NCBI GenBank assembly: GCA_951799425.1
Contig: OX637401.1
Location: forward strand, 18,980,501 to 19,044,500
Direction of reading: 5' to 3'
DNA length: 64,000 nt
Source of the DNA: Ilex aquifolium
Taxonomy: Eukaryota > Streptophyta > Magnoliopsida > Aquifoliales > Aquifoliaceae
Each line of letters starts with the position of its first letter. Within the stretch, counting starts at the first letter, position 1. Shown here in pieces: positions 29,978-41,800 of this stretch. The notes under the pieces were generated by a model. It worked only from the letters and a program-made list of their open reading frames with translations, did no database searches and was not told where the DNA came from. Both the position numbers and the translations under genes were made by a program.

Positions 29978-32637
29978 TCACATAATCGCCCTCATCATTA
30001 TCAGTGTCAGGGGCCTCATGAGGTTGAAGCTAGAAAATTCGTTGAAAGGGTATGCTATTGTGACCTTCCTCCTGAGCTCCTCGTAGCCGTCAATGAAGGC
30101 ACCGACCCTGCCCCTCTCAGCAGCTTCCCTCAGCCTCTCCATCTCCACAAAGTGAGCCTCTTCCCGGGTAGCTCTCTCAAGTGCTACACGGAGATCAGCC
30201 TCAAGTTGGGTAGCCTTCTCATGCGCTAGCCTCAACTCCTCAGCGGCACTCTCTCGTGCCTGTCGCTCGAGCCTCACCTGCTCTGCGACATCCTCTCGGG
30301 CCTGCCATGCGAGCTCCGTGGGATCCTCTCGGGCTTGCCACTTAAGTCTAAGCTGCCCCTCGGCAGTGTCACGCGCCTGCCTCTCCATCGCCTGGCCGTT
30401 GACTGCCTCCCTGATCTTCAGAGTGTTATTGAATAGGCAGGGCAAGGCAGCAGCCACTTATAGACATTCAAGGATGAAAATACATAAAAATCAGGAACAA
30501 AGCCAAAATATTACAAAAAAGCCAAGTGCAAAGCAAGGAGAGCAGAACTTACCAAAGCGAAGCCCTCCACAATGGCATTAATTACACCCTCTAGACCTCG
30601 AGAGGAAACCTCTTGGGTTTCCGTGATAGACACGAAATCACAGTTTCTCTCCCTAGCCAGCCTCATGTCCCGCAGCATAGACATCGGGGCACCGCACAAA
30701 GGGGAACAACTGGACGGACCTTCCGTCCCGGTGGGACACGGCACCGAACCCTCAGCCCCCGCAGTTGTGTTAGAGCCATCCCTGAGGGGTGGGGAGACAT
30801 CAATCGAAGGGGGAGGAGGAGCATCACCAAGCTCTGCCTCCACGAGGCCAGCCTGACCAATGGATCCTGGCTGAGAAGCGCTAGGGGCACTGGACTTCGC
30901 TCACTTGGGAGGAGGAGGAGAAGAAGACACCGCCCTAGAAACAAAGACTTCCCTCATTGTCGATCTATCAATAGAGGTACCTGCATAACCAGTATAGATT
31001 GAGAAGCCTACAAATTTTGTGCATACAAGGAGTCAACTGGAAAAGTCAAGCACATTTCCTCCTCGGCCTTGGAAGGGCTTTGGGATGACCAGATGTCTCC
31101 ATGATTTCAGCAAACTCTTTGAACAGCTAATCACGAGCCGTCTGCAACCTTCTATCTTGCTCCACTGATAAAGTCGGTGGATCCGGAAGAAAGCCAATTG
31201 CATTATAAAGATAGATACGTGACAATTGGAATGAAGTTAAAAAGAAAAATACTTACCCTGCTTAACCTTAGGAACAATATCCCATTTCGAGGGAACCAAG
31301 TCTCGATCGGATTCAGCGGCCCACTTGTCCCCAGCAAAGAAGAATTTTCTCTTCCACTTATGAAGATTCGAAGTAAGCCCTGTGATGAACTTGCCCAACC
31401 TTGGGGAGCAACAGTACCACCCCTAGTGGGGAGCGGGATTTTCCAAAAGAACATAGGTGGCCAAAAATTCCTCGAACGGAAGGGGAACATCAGCACCATG
31501 TACCAGCGGCCATAATGCAAAGAATCCCAACAACGCCCTCCACCCGTTAGGTGCCAACCTCCCAGGAACCAGTGACAAGCGCCCTAGAACCCGGCATATA
31601 GGCCCAGGAATAGGGAACCGCATGCCCGCCTCCAACATGCCCTCGTAAACAACAATCTCGTACAAAGAATCGCAGCATCCAGACTCATCGGCCTCAGCAC
31701 GACGACAAGTCACGCGGGGTGGAATATGATATGAAGACACTATGGCAACAATATCCTCATCACGGTCAAGGGAGCTAAGTATAGAGGCTACCTTGAGACC
31801 ACTGCCTCCCTCAGCAACTAGACCTCCGTCGGGGACCCCAGCAGTCTCCTTCTCACCTGAGTGAATACCCGTATAAGCAAGTTCAAGCCATTGCTAAAGA
31901 AGATAATTATGCCAACCGAAGAGTAAAAAAGAATACTGAAAACATAACTCGAGAGCCCGTATCGTCCAAAACATTGATCAACCGTTTCCTGGTCTCGCGA
32001 AGGGGGGTTGAGCCACGTCTGGAGTGCTACCCAGGGTGTCTGGGACGCCGCCTAGTGCACCACGAACATCACCCGAGGTGACTGGGGCGCCACCTAGCCC
32101 ATGACAGGTGCTCCCTGTCCCTTTTGAAGACCTCTTTTGCTGTTCACCTACGTCTTGGGTCCCTCTTGATACACTAAAAGGGTTGATTGAAGCCTCCTTG
32201 CTCGTACCCAGCCATGAGCTAAGGATGCCAAAGGGCCTCTCACCAACTAAGGATACCTCACAAAGACCGCCACGAGGAGGAGTACCCAAGTGACTAAGGC
32301 CTGAAGGGAGGTCACCCAAGCCCCTGGCGCCGCCCAAGGAGGCACCACCCAAGGCTTGGGTGCTGCCCATGGGGGTCCTCAAGGCCTCTCCTCCTCTCTA
32401 TCCTTCGTCAAAGCCACGAGCCCCAATGCCTGCACCGCGCCCAGCTCTACCCGAAGCATGGGCACCGCCCGCCTTGTCATAGGCGCCATCTAGACTACCT
32501 CCATGGGTGCTACGCTCTGAAGAACCACCATGGGCGCCGCCCATCTTGCCACCCTCCTTATGGGCGCTGCCTATAGGATCAAGGCCACAAGTTTTTCTTT
32601 GCTTCGCCCCACAAACTTTTGAGCTCCTTGTTTCCAT
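29978..32637 (-). pseudogene. Antisense multi-exon gene of element C (gypsy-type 'Transposase_28'-like protein)
   Basis: Start ATG 32637 (METRSSKVCGAKQRKTCG). The first exon region runs to 31978, with a single TAG at 32400-32398, and is rich in GGA tripeptides. The next coding block (about 31800-31257) reads EGMLEAGMRFPIPG and LAPNGWRALLGFFALW, then KWKRKFFFAGDKWA. I recognise this as the domain Pfam calls putative gypsy-type transposon (PF04195). It ends at CAGG|GTAAGT, with the donor at 31256. An acceptor (TTATGCAG) at 30981 gives a 276-nt intron. The next block ends RGLEGVINAIVEGFAL at donor GTAAGT 30552. The last exon (about 30457-29978) is a long Arg/Glu/Ala coiled coil. A frame break between 31423 and 31400 suggests decay. 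Its function is unknown; antisense extra ORFs are a known trait of Tat elements. Confidence 0.7.
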
Positions 32638-32906
32638 GAGTATTGAAAGTGGGAAGAGACTAAGGGAGAAATGGTTATGAACAGTGAGAAGTGGTGATGA
32701 ATAGCGAGCCCTTGAAATGTCTTTAAATAAGGAAGGAATGGCTTCTTGAGGAAGCCTTGACAAAGCTTCTTGAGGAAGCTTGATGAGTTAGCTTCTTGGA
32801 GAAGCTCAAGGATGTGGTTTCTTGAAGAAGCTTGGAGGGACACCCTTTTGAAGAAGAGCCTGTAGAGATGAAAAAAGACTGAGGGAGGTGTGAACAGTAG
32901 TGACCT

Positions 32907-32915
32907 CTATTTATA
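32907..32915 (-). promoter_or_regulatory. Candidate TATA box for the antisense gene
   Basis: TATAAATAG on the minus strand, preceded by TTTG, 270 bp before ATG 32637 and just inside the 3' LTR. Placement and wording fit an independent antisense promoter. Confidence 0.5.
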
Positions 32916-33063
32916 AACAAAGAAGCAGTAAAAAAAAAAAATTCGATATCGATAAATTCAGCGAGTCCCCGAGGACGAAGAAGTGTCGCGGAGAGCAAGA
33001 AAACTCCTATTCAGGTGATGGCGAAATACATGCCCACAACCCTTTCCTCCCACAGAAGTCAGA

Positions 33064-33085
33064 GGCTTGGAGCATGGGGGGCAAA
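33064..33085 (+). promoter_or_regulatory. Polypurine tract of element C
   Basis: GGAGCATGGGGGGCAAA abuts the 3' LTR start TGATGAGTCC. Confidence 0.75.
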
Positions 33086-33875
33086 TGATGAGTCCGAATT
33101 TGACTAGGCCAAGCCCGATTTAAATAAACCAAGAGAACCCAAAGGAAAGCCCAATCGGAGCTGGGTCAACCCAAAAGAGGAAGTCCAAGGCACCAAGAAG
33201 GGATCAACACTCAAATGAACCAAGAGGGCGCCGCCCAAGGGGCTTCAATAGGGTGCCGCCCAAAGGCCTCCCACGGGGCGCCGCCCATGGGCTGGCTCCC
33301 CAGTTCTCCTTCGTCCTCCACTTTCTTCTCCTCAGCCTTCCCCAATATCATTAGAGTTATTCCAAATTGAAGCTCAGGTTCAAGATCAAGCCCAATTCAA
33401 CTCAAGATCATCCTCCGACGAAATTGGAGCACGAGGGAAAGAATATCAAGATACGAAGATCTAATCCTACTAAATTTGTACTTACCAAAATAGTAGAAAC
33501 TCTCTCCCTCACGTCACCGCCTCACCGCCTTATCGCCTTACCCTAACTATATAATGTATGCCCTCTCAACAATAAGGACACGCTTCCAATACCTCACATA
33601 TCTCCCTACGCATATTGCTCTCTCTCTTCCCCAAGCACTGTAATATTCCCCGGAGCAACTCTCTTGGCTACATTGTTCATCAATAAAACACCTCCGTCCA
33701 CCGCTGCCGTTCTTGAGAGTGGAGTAGGTCAACCGGACCGAACTACTATAAAACTTTGTGTTTACTGTTACTCATTGCATTGCATTGCCTTTAATTATTT
33801 GTTTATTGTTCATTAATTACACCCATACATATACTCGACTGTTGATTTTGTGCAATGCCAATTTGTGCATCATCA
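33086..33875 (+). mobile_element. 3' LTR of element C (790 bp)
   Basis: It is collinear with the 5' LTR, with small indels in the GC-rich U3 part where the GGCGCCGCCCA motifs lie (about 33227, 33251 and 33278). TATATAA is at 33548-33554. The end GCATCATCA is followed by the target duplication GATAA. Confidence 0.92.
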
Positions 33876-34146
33876 GATAACTTATTTATTGGTACAAGAG
33901 AAGATACGAAGACCAATGAGACAATAATATATTATTTTTCTTTCCTAATTAGATCAATAAAAGTTGTTCTTTTCTTACCGTCTCCATAAAAAATATCTCT
34001 TTGGTAAATGGAAAGGCAACAAAAAAAAAATCACACTTTCTAATTTGTTTGAGTTTCCATTCTTCTCCCACAAAAGAACTCGTTGCCCTTGTGACTCCAT
34101 AGTACATTCTTGAGTCTTTCATCCAATCATTGGTCAAACAAAAATA
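33876..34146. repeat. Duplicated noncoding segment, copy 2 (right part)
   Basis: It continues copy 2 after element C and matches 20680-20955 of copy 1, for example ACAAAAGAACTCGTTGCCC and GTACATTCTTGAGTCTTTCA. Confidence 0.85.
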
Positions 34147-34685
34147 ATTTCTAGTTTTTTCTCCATTGATTAACCGGTTAATATAATTAAAAACTACATA
34201 TTTTGTTCATTTTGGCGTGAATAGCTTTGTTTACATTGAATATTGGAAAAATATTACTTTGCCGCCTAAAAGATACAAAAATTATCAATTTTTCTTTCGA
34301 AGGATTAATTTCTCACATTACCCCCTAAAATATTATGTCAAATCAACCATTTAGAAAGCACAAAACAGACATGTTCCTCCTTTTCTTTACTCTCTAAAAT
34401 CCACATACATGATGTGTGTTCAAATATTAATTGGAGTGAAATTATTAATTACTCTATTTTAGATCATCATAAATATTTCTACAAATTGATGATGATATCA
34501 TGATTGATAAAAACATAATAACCAAATGACAAAAAACAAAAAACAAAAAACAAAAAAAAAGATAAATAATACCGTCTTCCATATAAAGTTTTCCAAAATT
34601 TACGTCTACATATATGCCCCCCTTCCACCTCTTCTGAAAACTCGCTTCTATTCTTGTTGGAAAGTCACTCTCTCTCTCTCCTCCA
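34147..34685. repeat. Gap with partial copy 3 of the duplicated segment
   Basis: 34410-34583 (TTCAAATATTAATTGG through CGTCTTCCATATAAAG) resembles 19785-19949 of copy 1. This third copy sits directly upstream of the receptor pseudogene, so the duplicated segment may be receptor-gene promoter DNA. There is no gene. Confidence 0.6.
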
Positions 34686-35560
34686 ATGTTGAGAGAAAAT
34701 CTCATTGTTGTGGGTTTCATCACAGTCCTTGTTCTCATCCACTTCCCTCAACCATGCTGGTGTAAGCAGAATCATCACTGTGACCCTTATTCCTGCGGCA
34801 ATATCCATAATCAGTTACCCTTTCCGATTGAAAGATGATTCAAAAAATTGTGGTAACCCCAAATATGAGCTTGCTTGTGAAAATAATGTTGCAGTTTTAT
34901 ACTTGGGTTCCCATAAACGTAAATACCTCGTTCAATCTATCAACTACCCTAACTTCACAATCCGCCTTGTTGATTCTGTTGTACAAAAAATGGATAATTG
35001 CTCCTTTCTTCCTCAGTTTTCTTTAACCAGTTACAACTTCACTTACAAAGATCCATATCTTTTGTAAAGCAATTTTTCCAGCAGATAAACAAGCCTGTAA
35101 GTTTTCTGAATTGCCCATATCCGGTAGATTCTCCTCTCTACCTAGAGATAGGACAGTGCATCAGTGGAGTTTATACTGCAAACTCCTCTTTCTCCTCCTC
35201 TTCCTCCTCCTCTTCCAGAATACACTCTTATGTCAATGTTAGCGGCTTGAGGGCAGTAGAAGTGAGAGAGAGGTGCAGTATAGAGCTAATGGTGATGACA
35301 TCGTGGACGTTTAAGGATGATAATAATATCACTTTTTCAGACATCTACGACGCCATAGAATATGGGTTTGAGCTTTCATAGTTCAAAACTCAGTGCGAAA
35401 ATTGCCAGTTCGGGGTTTGCATCCTTGATGGCGACAATCAGAAAGTGCGCTTAAGAGATGGTTATTGCTTCTTTCTTGGAATGCTACTAAAAAGGACGCC
35501 AGTCAGTGTGCCATTCAGTCTATCATTCAGTACTGCGCCACTCAAGTTTTCCACCAATTG
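34686..35560 (+). pseudogene. Receptor-like kinase ectodomain pseudogene (WAK/LRK10-like)
   Basis: ATG 34686 opens a signal peptide (GFITVLVLIHFPQPCWC), then HHCDPYSCGNIHNQ. A frameshift moves the reading to ISYPFRLKDDSKNCGNPKYE, CENNVAVLYL and YLVQSINYPNFTIRLVDS. These are the motifs of the GUB_WAK_bind galacturonan-binding domain (S-C-G-N, then Y-P-F). After another break, FLNCPYPVDSPLYLE and EYGFELS*FKTQCENCQFGVC resemble the C-terminal WAK-associated domain, with TAG in place of a Trp codon. No transmembrane helix or kinase follows. It is most likely a remnant of an LRK10-type gene. Intact relatives sense the cell wall or pathogens at the plasma membrane. Confidence 0.8.
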
Positions 35561-35765
35561 CGGTAAAAAATCGAAAATGGAAATATATATATGAACAATG
35601 TTATAAGGACTTAATTTGGGGACTTAAAAATATGGTTTCAATATAAACATTAGATTAGTTGTGAGTTTCAAAATTATATGAAGTCCTAAATTATATGGAT
35701 CAATTCAATGATTATACATCATTAGGTCCCTAAATTAGATTCTCAAATTAAGTTCAAATAACATT

Positions 35766-35828
<63 letters not shown>

Positions 35829-36469
35829 GTGTGTGTGTGTGTTTCTGATTTCTCCTCACCTTTACATGATCGATTTCTTTATGGACTAACGGGCTAATTT
35901 TCACTTAATCTGCAGGAGAGTGTACAGTTGACTAATGACATATTGATAGAACTTCAAAATCTATTATATAATATCATCAAAATTGACGGCAAATTTTTTT
36001 TTTTTTGGAACCTAACATTATGGAGCAATGTGTTACAAAAAATCAAACTTCAAATAAGAACGGTATTAATTTTCCTACCTGGTTCAAGGTGTTGAGTGAC
36101 AAAAGTGAGAAACTAAATGAGCATCTCATATGATTTTAAACTGAATAATATATAACAAAGTGTGTAGGAAGTCAAATCAATTTAGTTTAATAGATCACAA
36201 CATGCTAGCAGCGTCCCAGAAAGTTTTATTATGTAACAACAAACTTGTTACCAAGCATAATGGAATTATTTCCAGTTTAAAATTCCCCTTTTCACTGTTT
36301 TATTCTCTGATGGTAAACTTTATATGAACAATACACGCACGAAGGAAATTTTTTTGGCCATCGTTTACTGTAAGTATTCTTTCTTTTTCTTCACATGTTT
36401 ATTTCTCTACCACCTAGGCTGATTCCAACATGACTTAACTTGGAACATGGGGAGTGAAACGTATGCTAG
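35561..36469. other. Intergenic AT-rich DNA with compound microsatellite
   Basis: (CT)n, (TA)n and (GT)n run in succession at 35766-35842. Otherwise there are no recognisable features. Confidence 0.7.
35766..35842. repeat. Compound microsatellite (CT)n(TA)n(GT)n
   Basis: (CT) 35766-35788, (TA) 35789-35826, (GT) 35828-35842. Confidence 0.95.
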
Positions 36470-36519
36470 CACTACATCCCAAGTTCAACTCTCCTAAAAG
36501 ATGGGGGATTGGATGTTTT

Positions 36520-36990
36520 CTAAAAACGTCGCAAAATGAGACTACACGCTTTTTGTTTTTGGCGGGAGAAATGACGGGAATTGACAAATTAAATAAAAAC
36601 AAATTAATTAAGTTTTTAGCGACCTTTTTGAAAAACGTCACAAATAAATTTTTTACTTAAATGAAAAATTAAAAAAAATAACAATTTAAATTAATTTTTG
36701 GCGACGTTTTTAAAAAACGTCGCAAATAAATTTTTTACTTAAAATGAAAAAATTTTTAAAAAATAATTTAATTAATTTTTCGCGACGTTTTTAAAAAACG
36801 TCGCCAATAACTCTTTACATAAAATAAAAAATTAACAAAAGTATTAACTTAGGTAGTTTTTTGCGACTTTTTCAAAAAACGTCGCAAATAAATTTTTACA
36901 TAAAATAAAAAATTAACAAAAATAATAACTTTGGTAATTTTTAGCGACGTTTCTAAAAATCGTCGCCAATAACTTTTTACATACAATAAA
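36520..36990. repeat. Left subterminal palindrome array of the CACTA-like element
   Basis: GCGACGTTTTTAAAAAACGTC-type hairpins recur at about 36617, 36700, 36780, 36862 and 36945, roughly every 80 bp, separated by AAATAAAAAATTAACAAAA-like spacers. Confidence 0.8.
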
Positions 36991-36999
36991 AAATTAACA

Positions 37000-38480
37000 A
37001 AAATATTAACTTTGATAAACAATTACATTTTAATTTGGTGCTGATTTGATAAATTACATGTTAATTTGATGAAATTGAATGTCAATTTGTTAAATCTGAA
37101 TGTTAGTTTGATAATTTGAATGTTAATTTGATGAAATTGAGTGCTAATTGAATGAAATTGAAAGTTCATTTGATTAGTTTAATGTTAACTAGTTGAATCT
37201 GAATGTTAATTTAGTGTTAATTCGATTAATTGAATGTTAATTTTTTATTTAATTTGATAAATTAAATTTTAATTGAATGAAGTTACATGTTAATTTGGTG
37301 TTGATTTGATAAATTACATGTTAATTTGATGAATTGGGTGTTAGTTGAATGAAATTGAAAGTGTATAATTTAAATGTTTACTATCTGCGACGTTTTTTGA
37401 ATTTTGTCGCAAATTTCTTTTTTTGGCAATTTCATTTGCAACGTTTTTTGAAATTGAGTGTTAATTTGGTATTAATTCGATTAATTGATGAATTGAGTGT
37501 TAATTGAATGACATTGAAAGTGTATAATTTAAATGTTTACTATCTGCGACGTTTTTTGAATTTTGTCGCAAATTTTCTTTTTTGGCAATTTCATTTGCAA
37601 CGTTTTTTGAAATTGAGTGTTAATTTGATATTAATTCGATTAATTTGATGAATTGAGTGTTAATTGAATGAAATTGAAAGTTTATTTGATTAGTTTAATG
37701 TTAACTAGTTGAATCTGAATGTTAATTTAGTGTTAATTTGATTAATTAAATGTTAATTTTGTTTTAATTTGATAAATTAAATTTTAATTGAATGAAGTTA
37801 CATGTTAATTTGGTGTTGATTTGATAAATTACATGTTAATTTGATGAAATTGAAAGCCAATTGGTTAAATATAAATATTAATTTGATGAATTGGGTGTTA
37901 ATTGAATGAAAATTGAAAGTTTATTTGATTAATTTAATGTTAACTAGTTGAATTTGAATGTTAATTTAGTGAATTAAATGCTTATTAGAAAAAAGTGAAT
38001 GTTAATTAGAAGAAATTGAGTGTTAATTTGGTGTTAATTTGATTAATTGAATATTAATTTGGTTTTAATTTGATAAATTAAATTTTAATTGAATGAAATT
38101 ACATGTTAATTTGGTGTTGATTTGATAAATTACATGTTAATTTGATGAAATTGAATGTCAATTTGTTAAATCTGAATGTTATTTTGATAATTTGAATATT
38201 AATTTGATGAATTGAGTGTTAATTGAATGAAATTGAAAGTTTATTTGATTAGTTTAATGTTAACTAGTTGAATCTGAAAGTTAATTTAGTGTTAATTCGA
38301 TTAATTAAATGTTAATTTTGTTTTAATTTGATAAATTAAATTTTAATTGAATGAAGTTACATGTTAATTTGGTGTTGATTTGATAAATTACATGTTAATT
38401 TGATGAAATTGAATGCCAATTGGTTAAATCTGAATGCTAATTTGATGAATTGGGTATTAATTGAATGAAATTGAAAGTGT
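37000..38480. repeat. AT-rich minisatellite inside the CACTA-like element
   Basis: Short phrases such as TGAATGTTAATTTGATGAA and GTTAATTGAATGAAATTGAA are shuffled throughout. The longer block ACATGTTAATTTGGTGTTGA recurs near 37280, 37798, 38098 and 38356. A unit with ACTATCTGCGACG recurs near 37385, 37548 and 38498. It is not coding. Confidence 0.85.
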
Positions 38481-38792
38481 ATAATTTAAATGTTTACTAT
38501 CTGCGACGCTTTTTGAATGTTGTCGCAAATTTCCTTTTTTGGCAATTTCATTTGCGACGTTTTTGGAAAACGTCGCAAAAAGGTGATTCCCTCCCAATCT
38601 ATTTTTGGCCCGAAAGAATGCGGGAGCTGAATAAAATTATTATTTAGTGACGTTTTATATTAGTCGCAGAATTCAGTTTTTTGTAATTTTAAATTAGAAT
38701 TAAAATATTAATTGCGACATTTTAAATTTCGTCGCGAAATATATTTTTTAAAAGAGAAATGACATCGTTTTTGGGCGAAAGAAAATTCATTT

Positions 38793-38820
38793 ATACTCAA
38801 AACGACGTCGTTTTGAGTAT
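38793..38820. promoter_or_regulatory. 28-bp perfect palindrome ahead of a cryptic transcription unit
   Basis: The half-site is ATACTCAAAACGAC, repeated inverted with no spacer, so the centre is GACGTC, a bZIP-type core. It overlaps a TATTTAAG that could act as a TATA box. Confidence 0.65.
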
Positions 38821-41800
38821 TTAAGTACGTCCATTTGGCCCTAGCAGCCCCTACTTCTTCACATTCCCCTTTCCAACACTCTCACCCACAGTCTCCCTCT
38901 CTCTCTGCTTTTCTATCTCATTCCCCCCCCCCCCCCCCCCTCTTTGTTCCCTCTCTTCTAAGCCCCACCCACCTATTACTTACAGCCATACCCACCTCTT
39001 CTTCGTCAGCCGAAGCCTCCAGCCCCACCCACCTCGTCTCCCTCTCTCTCTCTATTTTTTTGCCTGGGATTGGGTCTGTGTGGTCCGCCGATGTGATTCG
39101 ATTTTGTTGGATCACCGCCTGTGTCGGTTTGATTTTGGAGATCGGAACGGCGTCGTTGAGGAATGGTAAATTGCCCGAACCAGGTTCTGCAGTTCTAGCA
39201 ATTTCTGCATTTACTGAGGCTCAAAAGGTGCCCAAATCGCTTAGGCTGAGAGGTTTTGTGGAAGGACAATGCTCTGAGAAGAAGGAAAAGAGGACCCCGC
39301 AGCCAACCACCACAGCCCCAACGTTGGCCACTGCCACATTCAAACAGCCAACCACCGCCTTCAACCCTTTCATCCTCTCCCTCACGACCACCAGCCACCA
39401 ACAAAGTCCCACCATGCATAAATTGTTTATTGAAATGACTGACAGAAGGTGTCAGAGGAGTTCGGTGGCCTCTTGGACGACATTGGTACAGAATGTGGAT
39501 GATTACCGTGGTATGATTACGATTGGGTCTGGTAGTTGATCAAGGGGATTTTGTAGTGTGGGGATGCAATGGTGGATAGGTTAAGGTGGGGGGATGAGTT
39601 CTTGAAGAAGAGGATAGGACAGGCTAGGAATTCCAATATATGTCCTCAGGCGTTGAAGAGGATGAAAAGGTATGTGATTAAATGTCTACTCATTAGCTCT
39701 GTGTTAATTTTTTTTGGTCTAATTGTTTAACATATAGTGGTTTTTCATGCTGGCCTGTTAATTGATCACTCTATGATGTCCTCATTGCTTGGTCATTAAT
39801 AGCTTATCTGTTTAATTGAGGAATGTTCTGAGCACATGCGTGCATGTGTTAAATTATGACAAGAATTGTATGTAATTGAATGATGTAGAATTGAAAAAAT
39901 GACAAGAACTTTTTATTGATTCTGAGTTACACTTGCTGTGAAGGTTTCCTTAGATCACACGTTTTTGAGAAATCATTTGAATGTCTCCCAATCACCATTT
40001 GAAATTGATTGCTTTGAAGATGAAGGAAAAAAATGCAAATTGACTGTATGGCTTTTATGCGTGTATTAAACAATATTCTCTGAACTAGGTTTGATATCCT
40101 TTGATGATTGATTTTTCCTGGGGTTGATAAAGAGGTAATGAATTGTAGGATTTTAAGGGGGTTGTGATTGATTTTTCTGTTTACAATTCATCCGTGACTA
40201 CTTTTTCAGTTTTTAATTGGTCTGAAAGGAAGTGCTAACTTTATGTAATGGTATGAATGCCACTAATATTCATTTTGAAAATTATTCCTTATGCTTCCCT
40301 TTTGTTTTGTATTAGTTCATTTAGCTTTTTGAATCGAGATGAAAGGCATCTTGGTACTGGGAGTAAGAAAAATTTGTTTGATTATCCTGCTTATTTGTTT
40401 TAGTTATTTCTTGATTGCAGGTGCATGTCAACGTAGAGTGCATTACTTATCATCATGTAAGGAAAAAAGGAAAACAAGAATCCAATGGTTATGACTCATC
40501 AATGGTAGTTCAATATGGTATTAAACATGTTCAATAGCATTGATGTGTCATTTGGTTCAAGTTTAGATTTTAATATGATAAGTAGAAATTGATTTGGCTA
40601 TAATTGATAGTTCACATTTAGAATAGAATCCATTTGTTTTATGAGATCTGACTCAAATGGATTTCTTTATCTTCCGCTCATTCTTTGCATGACCGACCTT
40701 TTTTTTGTGACGCACCCCACTTGCACCAAGGAAATAAATTTTGATTCAAAACAGTTAAAACGTTAGAAATGTTTCCGTTTTTATGGACACCAAAGTGAAT
40801 TAGTGATAGAGTATTGAAATTCCTGTGTTTCTTGGTGTCTAAGTATGTTTTAGAATGTTCCACAAACAAATTTTGATTTTTTTCTTCAATTCTAGCCTAA
40901 TTCCGAAACGTTTTCAAAATATCACAGAAACGTGTCTAGTTCCAACCAAAATTATACACCGAAATAAAATTTTGATTTTTGACCAACACAACTTCAATTT
41001 AAAGATTCAATGGTAATGCTCTTGAAATTTAATGTACTTCAACATTTGTTTTTTTACGATTGTTGGATAGGTTGTGAATTGAGAATTTTTTTTACGAATT
41101 GCTAATATGAATTTGAGAGTTAGTTTTTTTTTTAAAGGTAAAATATATATTTTTCGACTTTCTTGGGGTTTTCTTCTTTGTGTTCTACATAATGTTTTTT
41201 GGGTACTATGCAGTTTATTTTGTGGACAGCAGCATGTGACAAGCTTGATTGATTTTGTTATGCATTGCTAGATACAAGGCATACAAAAATTTACATAAAA
41301 GAAGAAACCTCAAATATAAAAATGGCCTTCTCATGAATAACGAGGTATCTCAAGTTAATAAGATAACTCATCCATCAATTGGTATGAATTCTATTACATA
41401 TGGTGATTAATTTGTAATTTTCAAAATGCAATTTAATGCAATTTGTGAATATTAATGGAGAGCTTTTTTGGGTTTGGTCACTAGGAATTTTATTATGTCT
41501 CTAGGCTTTGGACTCTCTTAAGGTTCAAACTTCGTTCTTGCTTTCCCTCTCACCTTAATAACATGCCTGAGCATTGCACACATTGTTGCTATATGATATG
41601 TGGGTTTTTTTTTCTGTTTTATAGTGCCTATATATGTTATAGACTTAACAGAATTCATATGAATCACTAGATTTTCTTGAATTGTTCCGTCTATGCTAAC
41701 AAAAGCTCTTGTCTTCTGCAGTGTAGTCTTGTGTTGTGCTTGTGCCCACACCTATGCTTCTGTAAAATTGCAACAGTTCAACTCCGGCTGCAGTTTTCTC

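Larger units (their letters stand above)
23182..33875 (+). mobile_element. Full-length Tat-lineage Ty3/gypsy LTR retrotransposon C (10,694 bp)
   Basis: Both LTRs start TGATGAGTCC and end GCATCATCA. Perfect 5-bp target duplications GATAA flank it (23177-23181 and 33876-33880). Internally it has gag, protease, RT, RNase H, a second RNase H and integrase on the plus strand, then a 3.3-kb 3' region holding an antisense gene, and a polypurine tract. The dual RNase H and 3' antisense ORF are hallmarks of the Tat lineage. Pol has many stops, a loss in RT and a lost catalytic Asp, so this copy is dead. The two LTRs differ by several percent by eye, so the insertion is not recent. Confidence 0.93.

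Noticed and set aside
30318-31515. Plus-strand frames in the 3' region of element C
   Set aside because: They lie opposite the antisense gene, which shows domain similarity and splice sites. The plus frames show neither.
38835-39539. 234-codon Ser/Pro-rich frame in the CACTA-like element
   Set aside because: It has no ATG near its start, begins in a C/T-rich leader, contains a C-run and matches no known family.
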